12,110 nt of DNA, taken from Candidatus Kaiserbacteria bacterium RIFCSPLOWO2_01_FULL_55_19. Lineage in GTDB: Bacteria; Patescibacteriota; Minisyncoccia; Phycocordibacterales; Phycocordibacteraceae. How positions within the stretch are numbered: position 1 is the stretch's first letter; every line of letters begins with the position of its first letter. Position numbers and translations under genes: made by a program. Of the stretch, positions 1-6,834 are shown one piece after another. The DNA lies in contig MFMD01000013.1 in the NCBI GenBank assembly GCA_001781715.1, positions 1-12,110 of the forward strand. The letters run 5' to 3'. The notes under the pieces are model-generated. The model was not told the DNA's origin. It saw only the letters and a program-made list of their open reading frames with translations, and did not search any database.

Positions 1-140
1 CATTGTGCAGGGGAGCACGCATGAGCACTACCTCGCTCCAATCCTGATAGGCGTCGGGACATTTTTCCTCCATTGTGCAGGGGAGCACGCATGAGCACTA
101 CCTCGCTCCAATCCTGATAGGCGTCGGGACATTTTTCCTC
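1..140. repeat. Exact 70-base tandem duplication at the left edge
   Basis: Bases 1-70 and 71-140 are identical, with no spacer. The unit is not a multiple of three. The reading frame that continues into the membrane protein at 75-404 is open only through the second copy; in the first copy the same frame meets stops at 45-50, and the coding frame of copy one runs into a stop soon after entering copy two. The duplication therefore either disrupts the gene or is not real. Its position exactly at the edge makes a contig-end assembly artefact likely; a true short tandem duplication remains possible. Confidence 0.95.
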
Positions 141-404
141 CCCTGCGGATTTACCCAATCCATGCAGCTCTACGCGCTTTCAACAGGAAGTCTGGTGCAG
201 GGAGCGTTGACGATGTTTTTCTTCGCGCTCGGCACATTCCCCATGCTCGCGCTCCTCTCATTTGGGTCTCTTAATATCGCGCATAAGACCTGGAAGGGTC
301 TTTTCTTCAAGACAGCTGGTCTGATTGTCATTGCTCTTGCAGCATTAAATCTCTCAAATATGCTCGCCACCACGGGAATAATCAATCCGCTCTTTAATTT
401 CTGA
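75..404 (+). CDS. UreH/TauE-SafE-like membrane protein, C-terminal part (truncated at left edge)
   Basis: This is the C-terminal part of a polytopic inner-membrane protein of the UreH-type transmembrane family, related to DsbD/CcdA and TauE/SafE proteins. About 109 residues are visible, with three hydrophobic segments. A conserved motif, FLPCGFTQSMQLYALSTGS, lies in the first; Pro-Cys-Gly followed by a polar Q in a membrane helix is typical of the family and suggests metal or thiol handling. The GTG at 75 is only the first in-frame start after the duplication; the real start is probably left of the window. The cupredoxin-like gene begins 3 bases after the stop, and such membrane domains often accompany or are fused to heavy-metal-associated and cupredoxin domains, so a role in copper or other metal handling is likely. 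Substrate unknown. Confidence 0.75.
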   Translation: MQGSTHEHYLAPILIGVGTFFLPCGFTQSMQLYALSTGSLVQGALTMFFFALGTFPMLALLSFGSLNIAHKTWKGLFFKTAGLIVIALAALNLSNMLATTGIINPLFNF

Positions 405-407
405 AGT

Positions 408-806
408 ATGAATATACAAATGCTTACCGCTCTCGCTATTAGTGCCACGGTAATCGGGATAGCTTTCTGGATCGTACCGACGAATTCAGAGGTAGACGGG
501 GGCGGCTTACCGGCACCGACAGCCGTCATTATTGATGGCACCCAAATTGTTGACATCACCGCGAAGGGGGGATATTCGCCGCGTGTTGTGGTGGCAAAGG
601 CGGGTATACCAACCGTCGTGCGTCTTGCGACGAAAGACACCTTTGACTGCTCAGCGAGCGTGGTTATTCCGAAGCTTTCATATCAGAAGTTCCTTCAGCC
701 GTCAGGTATTGAGGAGATTCAGATTACTGCCGACCAGGCTACGGGTACGCTCCAGGGCCTCTGTTCTATGGGAATGTATAATTTCAAAATCAAATTTGAA
801 TACTAG
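408..806 (+). CDS. Membrane-anchored cupredoxin-like protein
   Basis: The 132-residue protein has one N-terminal hydrophobic helix (about residues 5-23, signal anchor or signal peptide) and a beta-rich domain (about 46-132) of cupredoxin type facing outside. The core reads GGYSPRVVVAKAG, then DCSASVVIP with Cys81, then CSMGMYNFKI with Cys119, Met121 and Met123. This two-Cys, Met-rich pattern is known from small cupredoxin-like domains linked to UreH-type membrane proteins and metal transport. The protein has no histidine at all, so a classical blue-copper site (two His, Cys, Met) cannot form; a thiolate/thioether Cu(I) site is the likely alternative. It starts 3 bases after the upstream membrane gene, so the two are probably cotranscribed. 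It converges on the next operon with only 14 bases between stops. Confidence 0.75.
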   Translation: MNIQMLTALAISATVIGIAFWIVPTNSEVDGGGLPAPTAVIIDGTQIVDITAKGGYSPRVVVAKAGIPTVVRLATKDTFDCSASVVIPKLSYQKFLQPSGIEEIQITADQATGTLQGLCSMGMYNFKIKFEY

Positions 807-820
807 CGACATTACTTGGG

Positions 821-2338
821 TTATACAAAACCGGGGAAGTAATCGGTCTTGATATTGAAACGAGAGACGCCCATAGTGCGGAGCGTCTTCTCAAAGGCCT
901 CCACCATTGCATGAGGACCGGAGATATAGAAAAGGCGTTCCCGATAGTCGGGGATTTCTCGGGCGATGAGCGCGCTGTCTATCTTACCTGCATAGGTTCC
1001 AGGCGCTCTACTCTGCTCTCCCGTGAGAGCGTATATGGTTTTCATGCCGATTGTTTGTGCGGCACGATCGAAAACATCTTTATAGGCAATCTCGGCAGCT
1101 GTCTTGTTTGAATACAGGAGCACCGCAGTCCGCGCATCCTTCGTATCAAGGAGGTACTGTACCTGACTCCGGAAGGGCGTAATCCCGATGCCGCCGGCGA
1201 TAAAGGCCAATTTCTTGCCTTTATCTTCCGGCAACACGAATTCTCCCGAGAGCTGGGAGGCAGAGATGGTATCGCCCGGCAGGAGAGCCATCAAAGCCCG
1301 TTTAAAGGTGCTTTCAGATTCATACACCTTGACCCCGAGCCGCACGACCCGTTCCGTCGGTGATGACGCAACGGTGAAGAAGCGGCGGTTACCCCGAGCG
1401 TCAGACGGGCTGTGGGCGAGCGTCCATTCCAGATATTGTCCGGGACGAAAGACGAGCGGCTTATCGGGGGCAAAGGTGAATTCGTAGGTGCCGAGAGAAA
1501 TCTCTTTCTTCTGGAGGAGGGTGAGCATATAGCGGCCTTTGGGGCTCACGAGGTAGACGAAGATATTGCCGATAATGAGCGCAAGTTCCGGAGTAAAATA
1601 GAAAGAACCGAGATGTATATTCGGCGCGAAGAAGAATCCGACAATTGCGCCGTAGATAATGCGCGAGATCCGTGTCGGCGGCATCGTAAGCGGTTCGGTG
1701 AGCATTACGAACGCGAGGAAGAAGAACGAAGAATGCTGGAGTGTTTGGGTAATGGCCGTGAGCGGCGTATTGCCGTGGGCGGTTACAACGATAGTGACGA
1801 GTGACACGAGCGAGAAGGCGAGGATAAGGTCAAAGCGACGGATTTTGCGTACGATGAGCAATCCGCCGATAAGTACGAACGGGAGGAGCGACATATTCCC
1901 GCCGACCCACCAGGTTGCCGACTGGTCAACGACGAGCGCGGCGAGTGCGACGCCAAATGCGGCCGGATTAAAGATATGTTTCTTACCGATGGCAAGTACA
2001 TATTTTGATGCCATCGCCCATACAGAAGCGAGGATGAGAAACCAAACGCCCGTGATATCGGTAGGGGAGACGGGGGCGATAATGAGAGCGAGGATAAGCG
2101 CGGTGATGTACACCGACTCCACATTGGTATGCGCCGCGTAGAGTCTCGCGCCCAACGTATGTATTCCCCAGCACACACAGAGAATGACACCGACCGAGAA
2201 GAGAAGATTCGGCAGGGTGAAGGGAAAGAGCCCGAACACACTCAACACCCCTCCCGTCGCGAGCACTACGATAAGGTAGTACAGCACGAGGCGGTACATC
2301 GTTATTCTGTTGAGAAACGAGTCCAGGTACGAGAGCAT
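821..2338 (-). CDS. RnfD/NqrB-like membrane domain fused to ferredoxin-NADP reductase module
   Basis: The 505-residue protein has two parts. Residues about 12-265 form roughly nine membrane segments with RnfD/NqrB features: KHIFNPAAFG at 120-129 and FVMLTEPLTMPPTRISRIIYG around 210-230. Residues about 275-505 form a flavodoxin/ferredoxin reductase-like module with an FAD motif RFFT (319-322), an NAD(P) motif GGIGITP (382-388), and SGPHAMV (473-479) near the C-terminus. Such a protein can oxidise NAD(P)H in the cytoplasm and pass electrons through membrane flavins to the outside. The usual covalent FMN motif SGAT is replaced by HGNT (Thr191), so flavinylation here is uncertain. It is the last gene of a minus-strand operon, 5 bases after the FMN-binding protein gene, its likely electron acceptor. 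No Shine-Dalgarno sequence precedes the ATG. Confidence 0.85.
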   Translation of the reverse strand: MLSYLDSFLNRITMYRLVLYYLIVVLATGGVLSVFGLFPFTLPNLLFSVGVILCVCWGIHTLGARLYAAHTNVESVYITALILALIIAPVSPTDITGVWFLILASVWAMASKYVLAIGKKHIFNPAAFGVALAALVVDQSATWWVGGNMSLLPFVLIGGLLIVRKIRRFDLILAFSLVSLVTIVVTAHGNTPLTAITQTLQHSSFFFLAFVMLTEPLTMPPTRISRIIYGAIVGFFFAPNIHLGSFYFTPELALIIGNIFVYLVSPKGRYMLTLLQKKEISLGTYEFTFAPDKPLVFRPGQYLEWTLAHSPSDARGNRRFFTVASSPTERVVRLGVKVYESESTFKRALMALLPGDTISASQLSGEFVLPEDKGKKLAFIAGGIGITPFRSQVQYLLDTKDARTAVLLYSNKTAAEIAYKDVFDRAAQTIGMKTIYALTGEQSRAPGTYAGKIDSALIAREIPDYRERLFYISGPHAMVEAFEKTLRTMGVSRFNIKTDYFPGFV

Positions 2339-2343
2339 GGGGA

Positions 2344-2793
2344 TCAGTTCGCGAGAGCGAGCGCCGACGCGAGAGAAATATTGAACGCCTCTGCCGTTTG
2401 TGTGGCGCCCGAAACGCTGTCTATGTCGGCGCTCTGAGCAGTAATGGCTTCTTGCCTCAGGATGGGCAGTGAGCGATTGCTAATCCCAATTGAGGTCTCC
2501 CGGTCATTTGGAAATTTGAGGAACTCCACATCAGTAAGCCGCCCGCCCTGTATAATCGCTTTCACCTGAACGATTCCATAGAACGAATCGGTGGCTTTAC
2601 CGACGTACGAGCCGTTAATAAACTGACCGGAGCTCATCATTGATTGTGGCATCATGGGGTTTTCTCGCGGGATTCCCGAAGTGGGGGGAGACTGTCCGCC
2701 AAGGTACTGCCACACGCTGTACGCCGCGGTCACCGTAAGCAAGCCGATAGTGAAAAGTAGCTTGCCGGGGCTCGTTTTTTCCCTCTGGTTCAT
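2344..2793 (-). CDS. Membrane-anchored FMN-binding domain protein (NqrC/RnfG-like)
   Basis: The 149-residue protein has an N-terminal hydrophobic anchor (about residues 11-31), a Met/Pro-rich linker, and a C-terminal FMN-binding domain (about 55-149). Near the end it carries DSVSGATQT; SGAT at about 128-131 matches the site where ApbE attaches FMN through a phosphoester to threonine in NqrC, RnfG and related proteins. The domain should face outside the membrane and accept electrons from the adjoining RnfD/NqrB-reductase fusion. I chose the ATG at 2793; an in-frame TTG at 2802 would add three residues, and neither has a clear ribosome binding site. It lies within a tight operon, 18 bases after the dehydrogenase stop and 5 bases before the fusion gene. 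An apbE gene lies nearby at 4483, supporting covalent flavinylation. Confidence 0.85.
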   Translation of the reverse strand: MNQREKTSPGKLLFTIGLLTVTAAYSVWQYLGGQSPPTSGIPRENPMMPQSMMSSGQFINGSYVGKATDSFYGIVQVKAIIQGGRLTDVEFLKFPNDRETSIGISNRSLPILRQEAITAQSADIDSVSGATQTAEAFNISLASALALAN

Positions 2794-2811
2794 TATGTCC
2801 AATGGGCGTTG

Positions 2812-3828
2812 TTACGCGCCTGTGTCACCAGATACCACATTCTTGGGCGATCCGGCGGAAAATTGTTTTATATTATCAATCGTCGTGTCCAGAATGCGTT
2901 CAATCGCCTCGGTGGTATTAAAGGCGAGATGCGGCGTCACAATCACGCGCGGATGATTGATGAGATAGTGGTCTTCAAGAACGGTCTTAACCGCATCGGC
3001 GTTTGGGTGTGGCATAGTAAGCAACATTGCCTCCTCTTTCAACTTATCTTCCTCTTCAAGAACATCCAGCGCGGCGCCCGCGAGTATCCCGTTTTTCAAT
3101 GCATCCACCACCGCTCCGGTCTCCACAACGGCACCGCGCGCCGTATTGATAAGGTAGGCACCCTTCTTAATGGAAACGACATTCTCCGTATTGATAAGGT
3201 GATGTGTATGGGGATTGTACGGGACATGAAGCGTAATAATGTCAGCCGCTCCAAGGAGCTCGGGGAGCGTAAGGTACTTGAAATCGAGCGCGTGAGAAAG
3301 GTCGGCATTAGGATACGCATCAAAGGCGATAACCTTCATGCCGAAGCCCTGTGCCATACGGATAACATGGACGCCAATGTGGCCGGTACCGATGATACCG
3401 ATGGTCTTTCCCGCGAGGTCAAAGCCGCGCAATCCGATGGGCGAGAAGGTTCCGGCCCGGACGCGTTCGTCGGCGTCAATGATGCGCCGCGAGAGCGCCA
3501 AGAGAAGTGCAAAGGCGAATTCGGCGACCGTGTTTTCGCCGTAGAAAGGCACCGTGACCACCGAGACGCCGCGCGCTTTTGCCGCTGCGAGGTCAATATG
3601 GTCAAAACCGGTTGAGCGCGTTGCGATGAGTTTCAGAGCGGGGAACCGAGCCATCTCTGCATCATCAATGCGCGACTCTATAAAGGTACAAAGAACCTCC
3701 GCCGCAGGATCGGTAAGATCGGTGTACTTGGAGAACGGCCCTTCGTGAAATGAAATATCATCGTTCGGGAGTCGTTCCCGCACGTAGGCCTCCTCCCACG
3801 GCTCACCGGAGAAATAGTGAATCTTCAT
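2812..3828 (-). CDS. D-2-hydroxyacid dehydrogenase (D-lactate dehydrogenase-like)
   Basis: A cytoplasmic NAD-dependent dehydrogenase of 338 residues, the usual family length. The nucleotide-binding domain shows GTGHIG at 147-152 and an acidic residue (Asp170) after strand two, favouring NAD over NADP. Catalytic residues fit the D-LDH pattern: Arg231 in NTARGAVV, Glu260 in DVLEEED, and His300 in TPHLAFNT. The N-terminal substrate domain includes ATRSTGFDHID (69-79) and FYGENTVAEF. The likely reaction is reversible reduction of pyruvate or a related 2-oxoacid to the D-2-hydroxyacid; the exact substrate cannot be read from sequence. It is first in the operon with the FMN-binding and RnfD-reductase genes, so it may share the NADH pool with that electron-transfer system. 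A TAAGAT box lies six bases before the ATG. Confidence 0.88.
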   Translation of the reverse strand: MKIHYFSGEPWEEAYVRERLPNDDISFHEGPFSKYTDLTDPAAEVLCTFIESRIDDAEMARFPALKLIATRSTGFDHIDLAAAKARGVSVVTVPFYGENTVAEFAFALLLALSRRIIDADERVRAGTFSPIGLRGFDLAGKTIGIIGTGHIGVHVIRMAQGFGMKVIAFDAYPNADLSHALDFKYLTLPELLGAADIITLHVPYNPHTHHLINTENVVSIKKGAYLINTARGAVVETGAVVDALKNGILAGAALDVLEEEDKLKEEAMLLTMPHPNADAVKTVLEDHYLINHPRVIVTPHLAFNTTEAIERILDTTIDNIKQFSAGSPKNVVSGDTGA

Positions 3829-3840
3829 AGATGCATCTTA
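3829..3840 (-). promoter_or_regulatory. Possible -10 box of a leaderless dehydrogenase transcript
   Basis: Read on the minus strand, TAAGAT (3840-3835) is followed by six bases and then the ATG at 3828. If this hexamer is the -10 element, transcription would start at or next to the start codon. The match to TATAAT is four of six and no good -35 is visible, so the call rests mainly on the same arrangement at other genes in the window. Confidence 0.3.
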
Positions 3841-3877
3841 CACGAGTTCAGCACGGGACGGTACGATTCGCGAGCGC

Positions 3878-4414
3878 CTACCTATACATGCGCGAGAATT
3901 TGCGAGCGAAGTACGGACGCACATAGCGGTCAAGTCCCCAATAACCCGCAACACGACGCGCGCCCATAATACCGATGGCGAGCAAGAGCCAGATAGGATT
4001 GACGCTCACGGTGCCGGCAAGGAGGAAGTTCATATTCATAACGAAGCCGAAGAATGCGGCGACGCCCGTAAAGAGGCCAACGATAAGCCCGAGTCCAACC
4101 AACACTTCGCCGACGGCAATCGCATTTGACCACGCATTTAGATGGGGGACCACCACACTTTGGAGGAAGGAGGCATACCACATCTGGACATCAGGATGCA
4201 GGCCCACGGTCTTGCCAAGCGCCCCCTGGACGAAGCCCTGCATCGCAGCGCCGGCATCGCTGCCGAACCACGCCGGGTTGGTGACTTTCTCCCATCCCGC
4301 CATGAACCATTCATAACCGAGGTAGAGACGGACGACGAGCCAAAAGGGCGCACTCATCGTATTTGCAGTGAAGAAATGGATGAACGCTGACTGTTCAACG
4401 GTGTGGGTATTCAT
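3878..4414 (-). CDS. DoxX-like integral membrane protein
   Basis: The 178-residue protein has four predicted membrane helices and DoxX-family features: FWLVVRLYLGYEWFMAGWEKVTNPAWF near the N-terminus, a loop with the WYASFLQSVVVPHLN segment, then NAIAVGEVLVGLGLIVGLFTGVAAFFGFVMNMNFLLAG. The family is related to the DoxD subunit of thiosulfate:quinone oxidoreductase, but most members have no defined reaction; roles in redox or thiol stress have been proposed. The reading frame is open upstream to 4546, but that extension looks unlike the family and would overlap the divergent apbE gene, so I chose the ATG at 4414. It ends 49 bases before the start of the dehydrogenase operon on the same strand, and may be cotranscribed or separately driven. 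A TACAAT box lies six bases before the ATG. Confidence 0.8.
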   Translation of the reverse strand: MNTHTVEQSAFIHFFTANTMSAPFWLVVRLYLGYEWFMAGWEKVTNPAWFGSDAGAAMQGFVQGALGKTVGLHPDVQMWYASFLQSVVVPHLNAWSNAIAVGEVLVGLGLIVGLFTGVAAFFGFVMNMNFLLAGTVSVNPIWLLLAIGIMGARRVAGYWGLDRYVRPYFARKFSRMYR

Positions 4415-4426
4415 ATCCGTATTGTA
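4415..4426 (-). promoter_or_regulatory. Possible -10 box of a leaderless doxX-like transcript
   Basis: On the minus strand TACAAT (4426-4421), a five-of-six match to TATAAT, is followed by ACGGAT and then the ATG at 4414. The distance puts the expected transcription start at the start codon. The 68-base divergent region 4415-4482 must also hold the promoter of the apbE gene on the plus strand, where TACTAT at 4466-4471 lies 11 bases before the ATG. No convincing -35 elements were found. Confidence 0.4.
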
Positions 4427-4482
4427 GAACAGGCGGGAGGAAATGGAAGTCGTGTCTGGGGAGAGTACTATGGATATATCGT

Positions 4483-5229
4483 ATGAGAGAAACGCGCAGC
4501 ATAATGGGCATGCCGATTGACATAGAAATTGTCGGCACTGACGCAAATGAGGTCCACGAAGAGGTCTTTAGCTATTTGCATGCGGTAGACGAACGCTTCA
4601 GCACCTACAAAGAACACAGCGAGATTTCACGCATCAACCGGGGCGATAACGACCCAGAAACGATGAGTGACGAGATGCGCGAGGTATTCGCTCTTGCTGA
4701 GAGGACGAGGCAAGAGACAAACGGTTACTTCAATATACGCCGACCGGACGGTCGTATTGATCCGTCGGGTATTGTGAAGGGCTGGGCGATACAGGGCGCC
4801 GCGGAACGGATTCACGGTGCCGGCTATGAGCATTACTTCGTGAACGCCGGTGGCGACATTGCACTACGCGGGAGGAACGCCGCGGGCAAGGAGTGGAGCA
4901 TCGGCATCCAGAACCCCTTTAACAAAAGCGAGATTATCAAGGTTGTGTATCCGAGAGGAAAGGGGATTGCGACTTCGGGTTCGTATATTCGCGGCGACCA
5001 TATCTATAATCCGCATCGGCCCGAAGAAGCGATACAGGAAATCGTGAGTATGACGGTCATCGGCCCCGATGTACTTAGCGCCGACCGCTTCGCCACCGCC
5101 GCCTTCGCAATGGGGAAATGGGGTATTGGGTTTATTGAGCGCCTCCCCGACTTTGAGGGGTATGCAATAGACGCGCATGGCATTGCCATCATGACAAGTG
5201 GCTTTCCCTCATACACCACCCCTAGCTAG
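4483..5229 (+). CDS. apbE: FAD:protein FMN transferase (ApbE family)
   Basis: This 248-residue enzyme belongs to the ApbE family, which uses FAD and Mg2+ to attach FMN covalently to threonine in target proteins. Conserved motifs are present in order: TRSIMGMPIDIEI at the N-terminus, LHAVDERFSTYKEHSEISRIN (32-52), IDPSGIVKGWA (92-102), YFVNAGGDI (118-126), GIATSGSYIRG (161-171) and SADRFATAAFAMG (199-211), where the Asp and Thr are expected metal and flavin contacts. It is shorter than typical ApbE (about 330-350 residues) and lacks a signal peptide or lipobox, so cytoplasmic action or an unusual export route is implied. Its obvious target is the SGAT motif of the FMN-binding protein encoded at 2344-2793. 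It is divergent from the doxX-like gene and is followed after 32 bases by an adenylate-forming enzyme gene. Confidence 0.9.
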   Translation: MRETRSIMGMPIDIEIVGTDANEVHEEVFSYLHAVDERFSTYKEHSEISRINRGDNDPETMSDEMREVFALAERTRQETNGYFNIRRPDGRIDPSGIVKGWAIQGAAERIHGAGYEHYFVNAGGDIALRGRNAAGKEWSIGIQNPFNKSEIIKVVYPRGKGIATSGSYIRGDHIYNPHRPEEAIQEIVSMTVIGPDVLSADRFATAAFAMGKWGIGFIERLPDFEGYAIDAHGIAIMTSGFPSYTTPS

Positions 5230-5247
5230 TCGGCAATAATTGTGTGT

Positions 5248-5253
5248 TATTAT
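5248..5253 (+). promoter_or_regulatory. Possible extended -10 box before the adenylate-forming enzyme gene
   Basis: TATTAT (five of six to TATAAT) is preceded by TGT, giving an extended -10 form, and lies eight bases before the ATG at 5262. This would yield a leaderless or nearly leaderless mRNA. The box sits in the 32-base gap after the apbE stop, so the downstream cassette may have its own promoter even though it follows apbE closely. Confidence 0.4.
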
Positions 5254-5261
5254 CATCTCTC

Positions 5262-6812
5262 ATGAGCGTCAGCAAACTCGCACAGAGGCTTATCCCCCCT
5301 GTCAGTACAAAGCGGATGCGAGCATCTCCCGATGGCTTTCTTACCGCCCTGCGTGCCATTACAAGTGCCGAGTGGTCCCGTAGAGAGAAAAATACTCTCC
5401 TCACGCTCTTTAAACAGATGGCGCTTGATGTACCTGCGTATCGGAATTTCCTGCGCAGTAATGGAGTGCGTCGTGAGAGTGTCCGCACAACAGCAGAGTT
5501 GGTCGCGATACCAACAATGACAAAGCAGAATTACCTGCAGAAAGATAAACTCGCGAACCTCTTTTGGCACGGCTCAATGCTTTCACCGCACATTCTCACC
5601 TCCACATCCGGTTCAACCGGGAAGCCAACCTACTTCGGACGCTCTCACGAGGTTGATGAACATTCGGCATTGATTCACGAGCTCATATTTCGTACGAGTT
5701 CGCTGAAACAGGACAAATCGACACTCGTTATCGTTTGTTTCGGTATGGGGGTTTGGATAGGCGGTCTTATTACCTACCAGGCATTTGAACTGATGAGTCG
5801 CCGGGGTTATCCCATCTCGATTCTCACGCCCGGCATAAATAAGAAAGAGATTTTAAAAGCGCTGACAGACCTTGCACCGCAGTATGAACAACTGATTCTT
5901 GCTGGGTATCCGCCCTTCCTGAAGGATGTTATCGATGAGGCACTTGCATCGGGTATTTCTTTCAATAAACATCGAGTGAAGCTGCTGTTCGCGGCAGAGG
6001 CATTCACTGAGAACTTCCGTGACCATCTCGCCAAGAAGGTCGGTATCAATACTATTCTTACCGATACCATCAACATTTACGGAAGTGCAGAGATTGGCAC
6101 AATGGCATTTGAGACCCCCTTTTCTATACTTGCGCGCCGACTCGCGATGAAGAATAGAAAACTCTTTGCACACATCTTCGGCGGTACCACAAAGACGCCG
6201 ACCTTGGCGCAATATATACCTGAATTCGTCTCTTTTGAGGCTCCAAAGGGTGAGATACTCATTTCGGGGAATAGCGCGCTCCCTCTGATGAGGTATTCAA
6301 TAGGAGATCACGGAGGGATCTATCCCTTCCGCGAGCTCGTCGAACGGTATAAAGCGCACGGTGTTGGCCTCATGAAAGAGGCACAAGCCGCTGGTATCCG
6401 GAGACATGTGTATGAACTCCCATTTGTGTATGTCTTTGAGCGCATTGATCTCGCGACGACACTCTACGGTTTGCAGATATATCCCGAGACGATTAAAGAA
6501 GTGCTCCTCAAGAAACATTTTGTAAATAGCTTGACCGGTAAACTCACGCTCATCACGAAATACGATGCAAATCACGATCAGTATTTGGAAATCAACCTCG
6601 AATGCAGGCCGAAGAAAGAGGCAAGCAAGGCTCTTGCCTCCGAGTTGCTTGCAGAAATCATTAAGAGTTTGCGCGAGAAGAATTCTGAATTTCGTGAATT
6701 GTCTGATTTTCTCGGGAAGCGCGCAGAACCGAAGCTAGTCTTCTGGGCATATGAAGACCCGCTCTATTTCAAACCCGGCATTAAGCAACCATGGGTGGTG
6801 CGGGAGTCATAA
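5262..6812 (+). CDS. PaaK-like adenylate-forming enzyme (phenylacetate-CoA ligase family)
   Basis: The 516-residue protein matches the phenylacetate-CoA ligase branch of the ANL adenylate-forming superfamily, which activates a carboxylate with ATP to an acyl-adenylate. Visible motifs are the phosphate-binding loop TSTSGSTGKPTYFGRS (113-128), the aromatic/acid motif NIYGSAEIG (271-279), and MRYSIGDHGG (343-352) with the ribose-contacting Asp. The first 60 residues and the C-terminal 130 are divergent, so the acyl acceptor could be CoA, a carrier, an amine or a protein; CoA use is not shown. I prefer the ATG at 5262 over a GTG at 5244 because of the promoter-like box between them. It is the first of a tight plus-strand series with an E1-like enzyme and a nitroreductase-like protein, suggesting a shared pathway in which a carboxylate is activated and then modified. 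Confidence 0.75.
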   Translation: MSVSKLAQRLIPPVSTKRMRASPDGFLTALRAITSAEWSRREKNTLLTLFKQMALDVPAYRNFLRSNGVRRESVRTTAELVAIPTMTKQNYLQKDKLANLFWHGSMLSPHILTSTSGSTGKPTYFGRSHEVDEHSALIHELIFRTSSLKQDKSTLVIVCFGMGVWIGGLITYQAFELMSRRGYPISILTPGINKKEILKALTDLAPQYEQLILAGYPPFLKDVIDEALASGISFNKHRVKLLFAAEAFTENFRDHLAKKVGINTILTDTINIYGSAEIGTMAFETPFSILARRLAMKNRKLFAHIFGGTTKTPTLAQYIPEFVSFEAPKGEILISGNSALPLMRYSIGDHGGIYPFRELVERYKAHGVGLMKEAQAAGIRRHVYELPFVYVFERIDLATTLYGLQIYPETIKEVLLKKHFVNSLTGKLTLITKYDANHDQYLEINLECRPKKEASKALASELLAEIIKSLREKNSEFRELSDFLGKRAEPKLVFWAYEDPLYFKPGIKQPWVVRES

Positions 6813-6822
6813 AAGCACATGA

Positions 6823-6828
6823 TAGAAT
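6823..6828 (+). promoter_or_regulatory. Possible extended -10 box of a leaderless E1-like gene transcript
   Basis: TAGAAT (five of six to TATAAT) is preceded by TGA, an extended -10 form, and followed by TCGGAT and then the ATG at 6835. The spacing is the same six bases as at the doxX-like gene, and the spacers (TCGGAT, ACGGAT) are nearly identical. It lies in the 22-base gap after the adenylate-forming enzyme gene. Confidence 0.4.
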
Positions 6829-6834
6829 TCGGAT

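Noticed and set aside
170..640. Minus-strand open frame across the membrane protein and cupredoxin genes
   Set aside because: It overlaps two genes with clear family motifs on the plus strand and has no recognisable features itself.
2809..3615. Long plus-strand open frame (268 codons) opposite the dehydrogenase gene
   Set aside because: It is antisense to a protein with all D-LDH catalytic residues, and its translation shows no recognisable domain or hydrophobic pattern; it is a shadow of GC-rich codon use.
4415..4546. Upstream extension of the DoxX-like gene
   Set aside because: It would overlap the divergent apbE gene and adds a non-family cysteine-rich segment; the ATG at 4414 has a promoter-like box at the expected spacing.
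5222..5229. CTAGCTAG palindrome at the apbE stop as a terminator or operator
   Set aside because: It is only eight bases, overlaps the stop codon, and has no flanking stem or T run.
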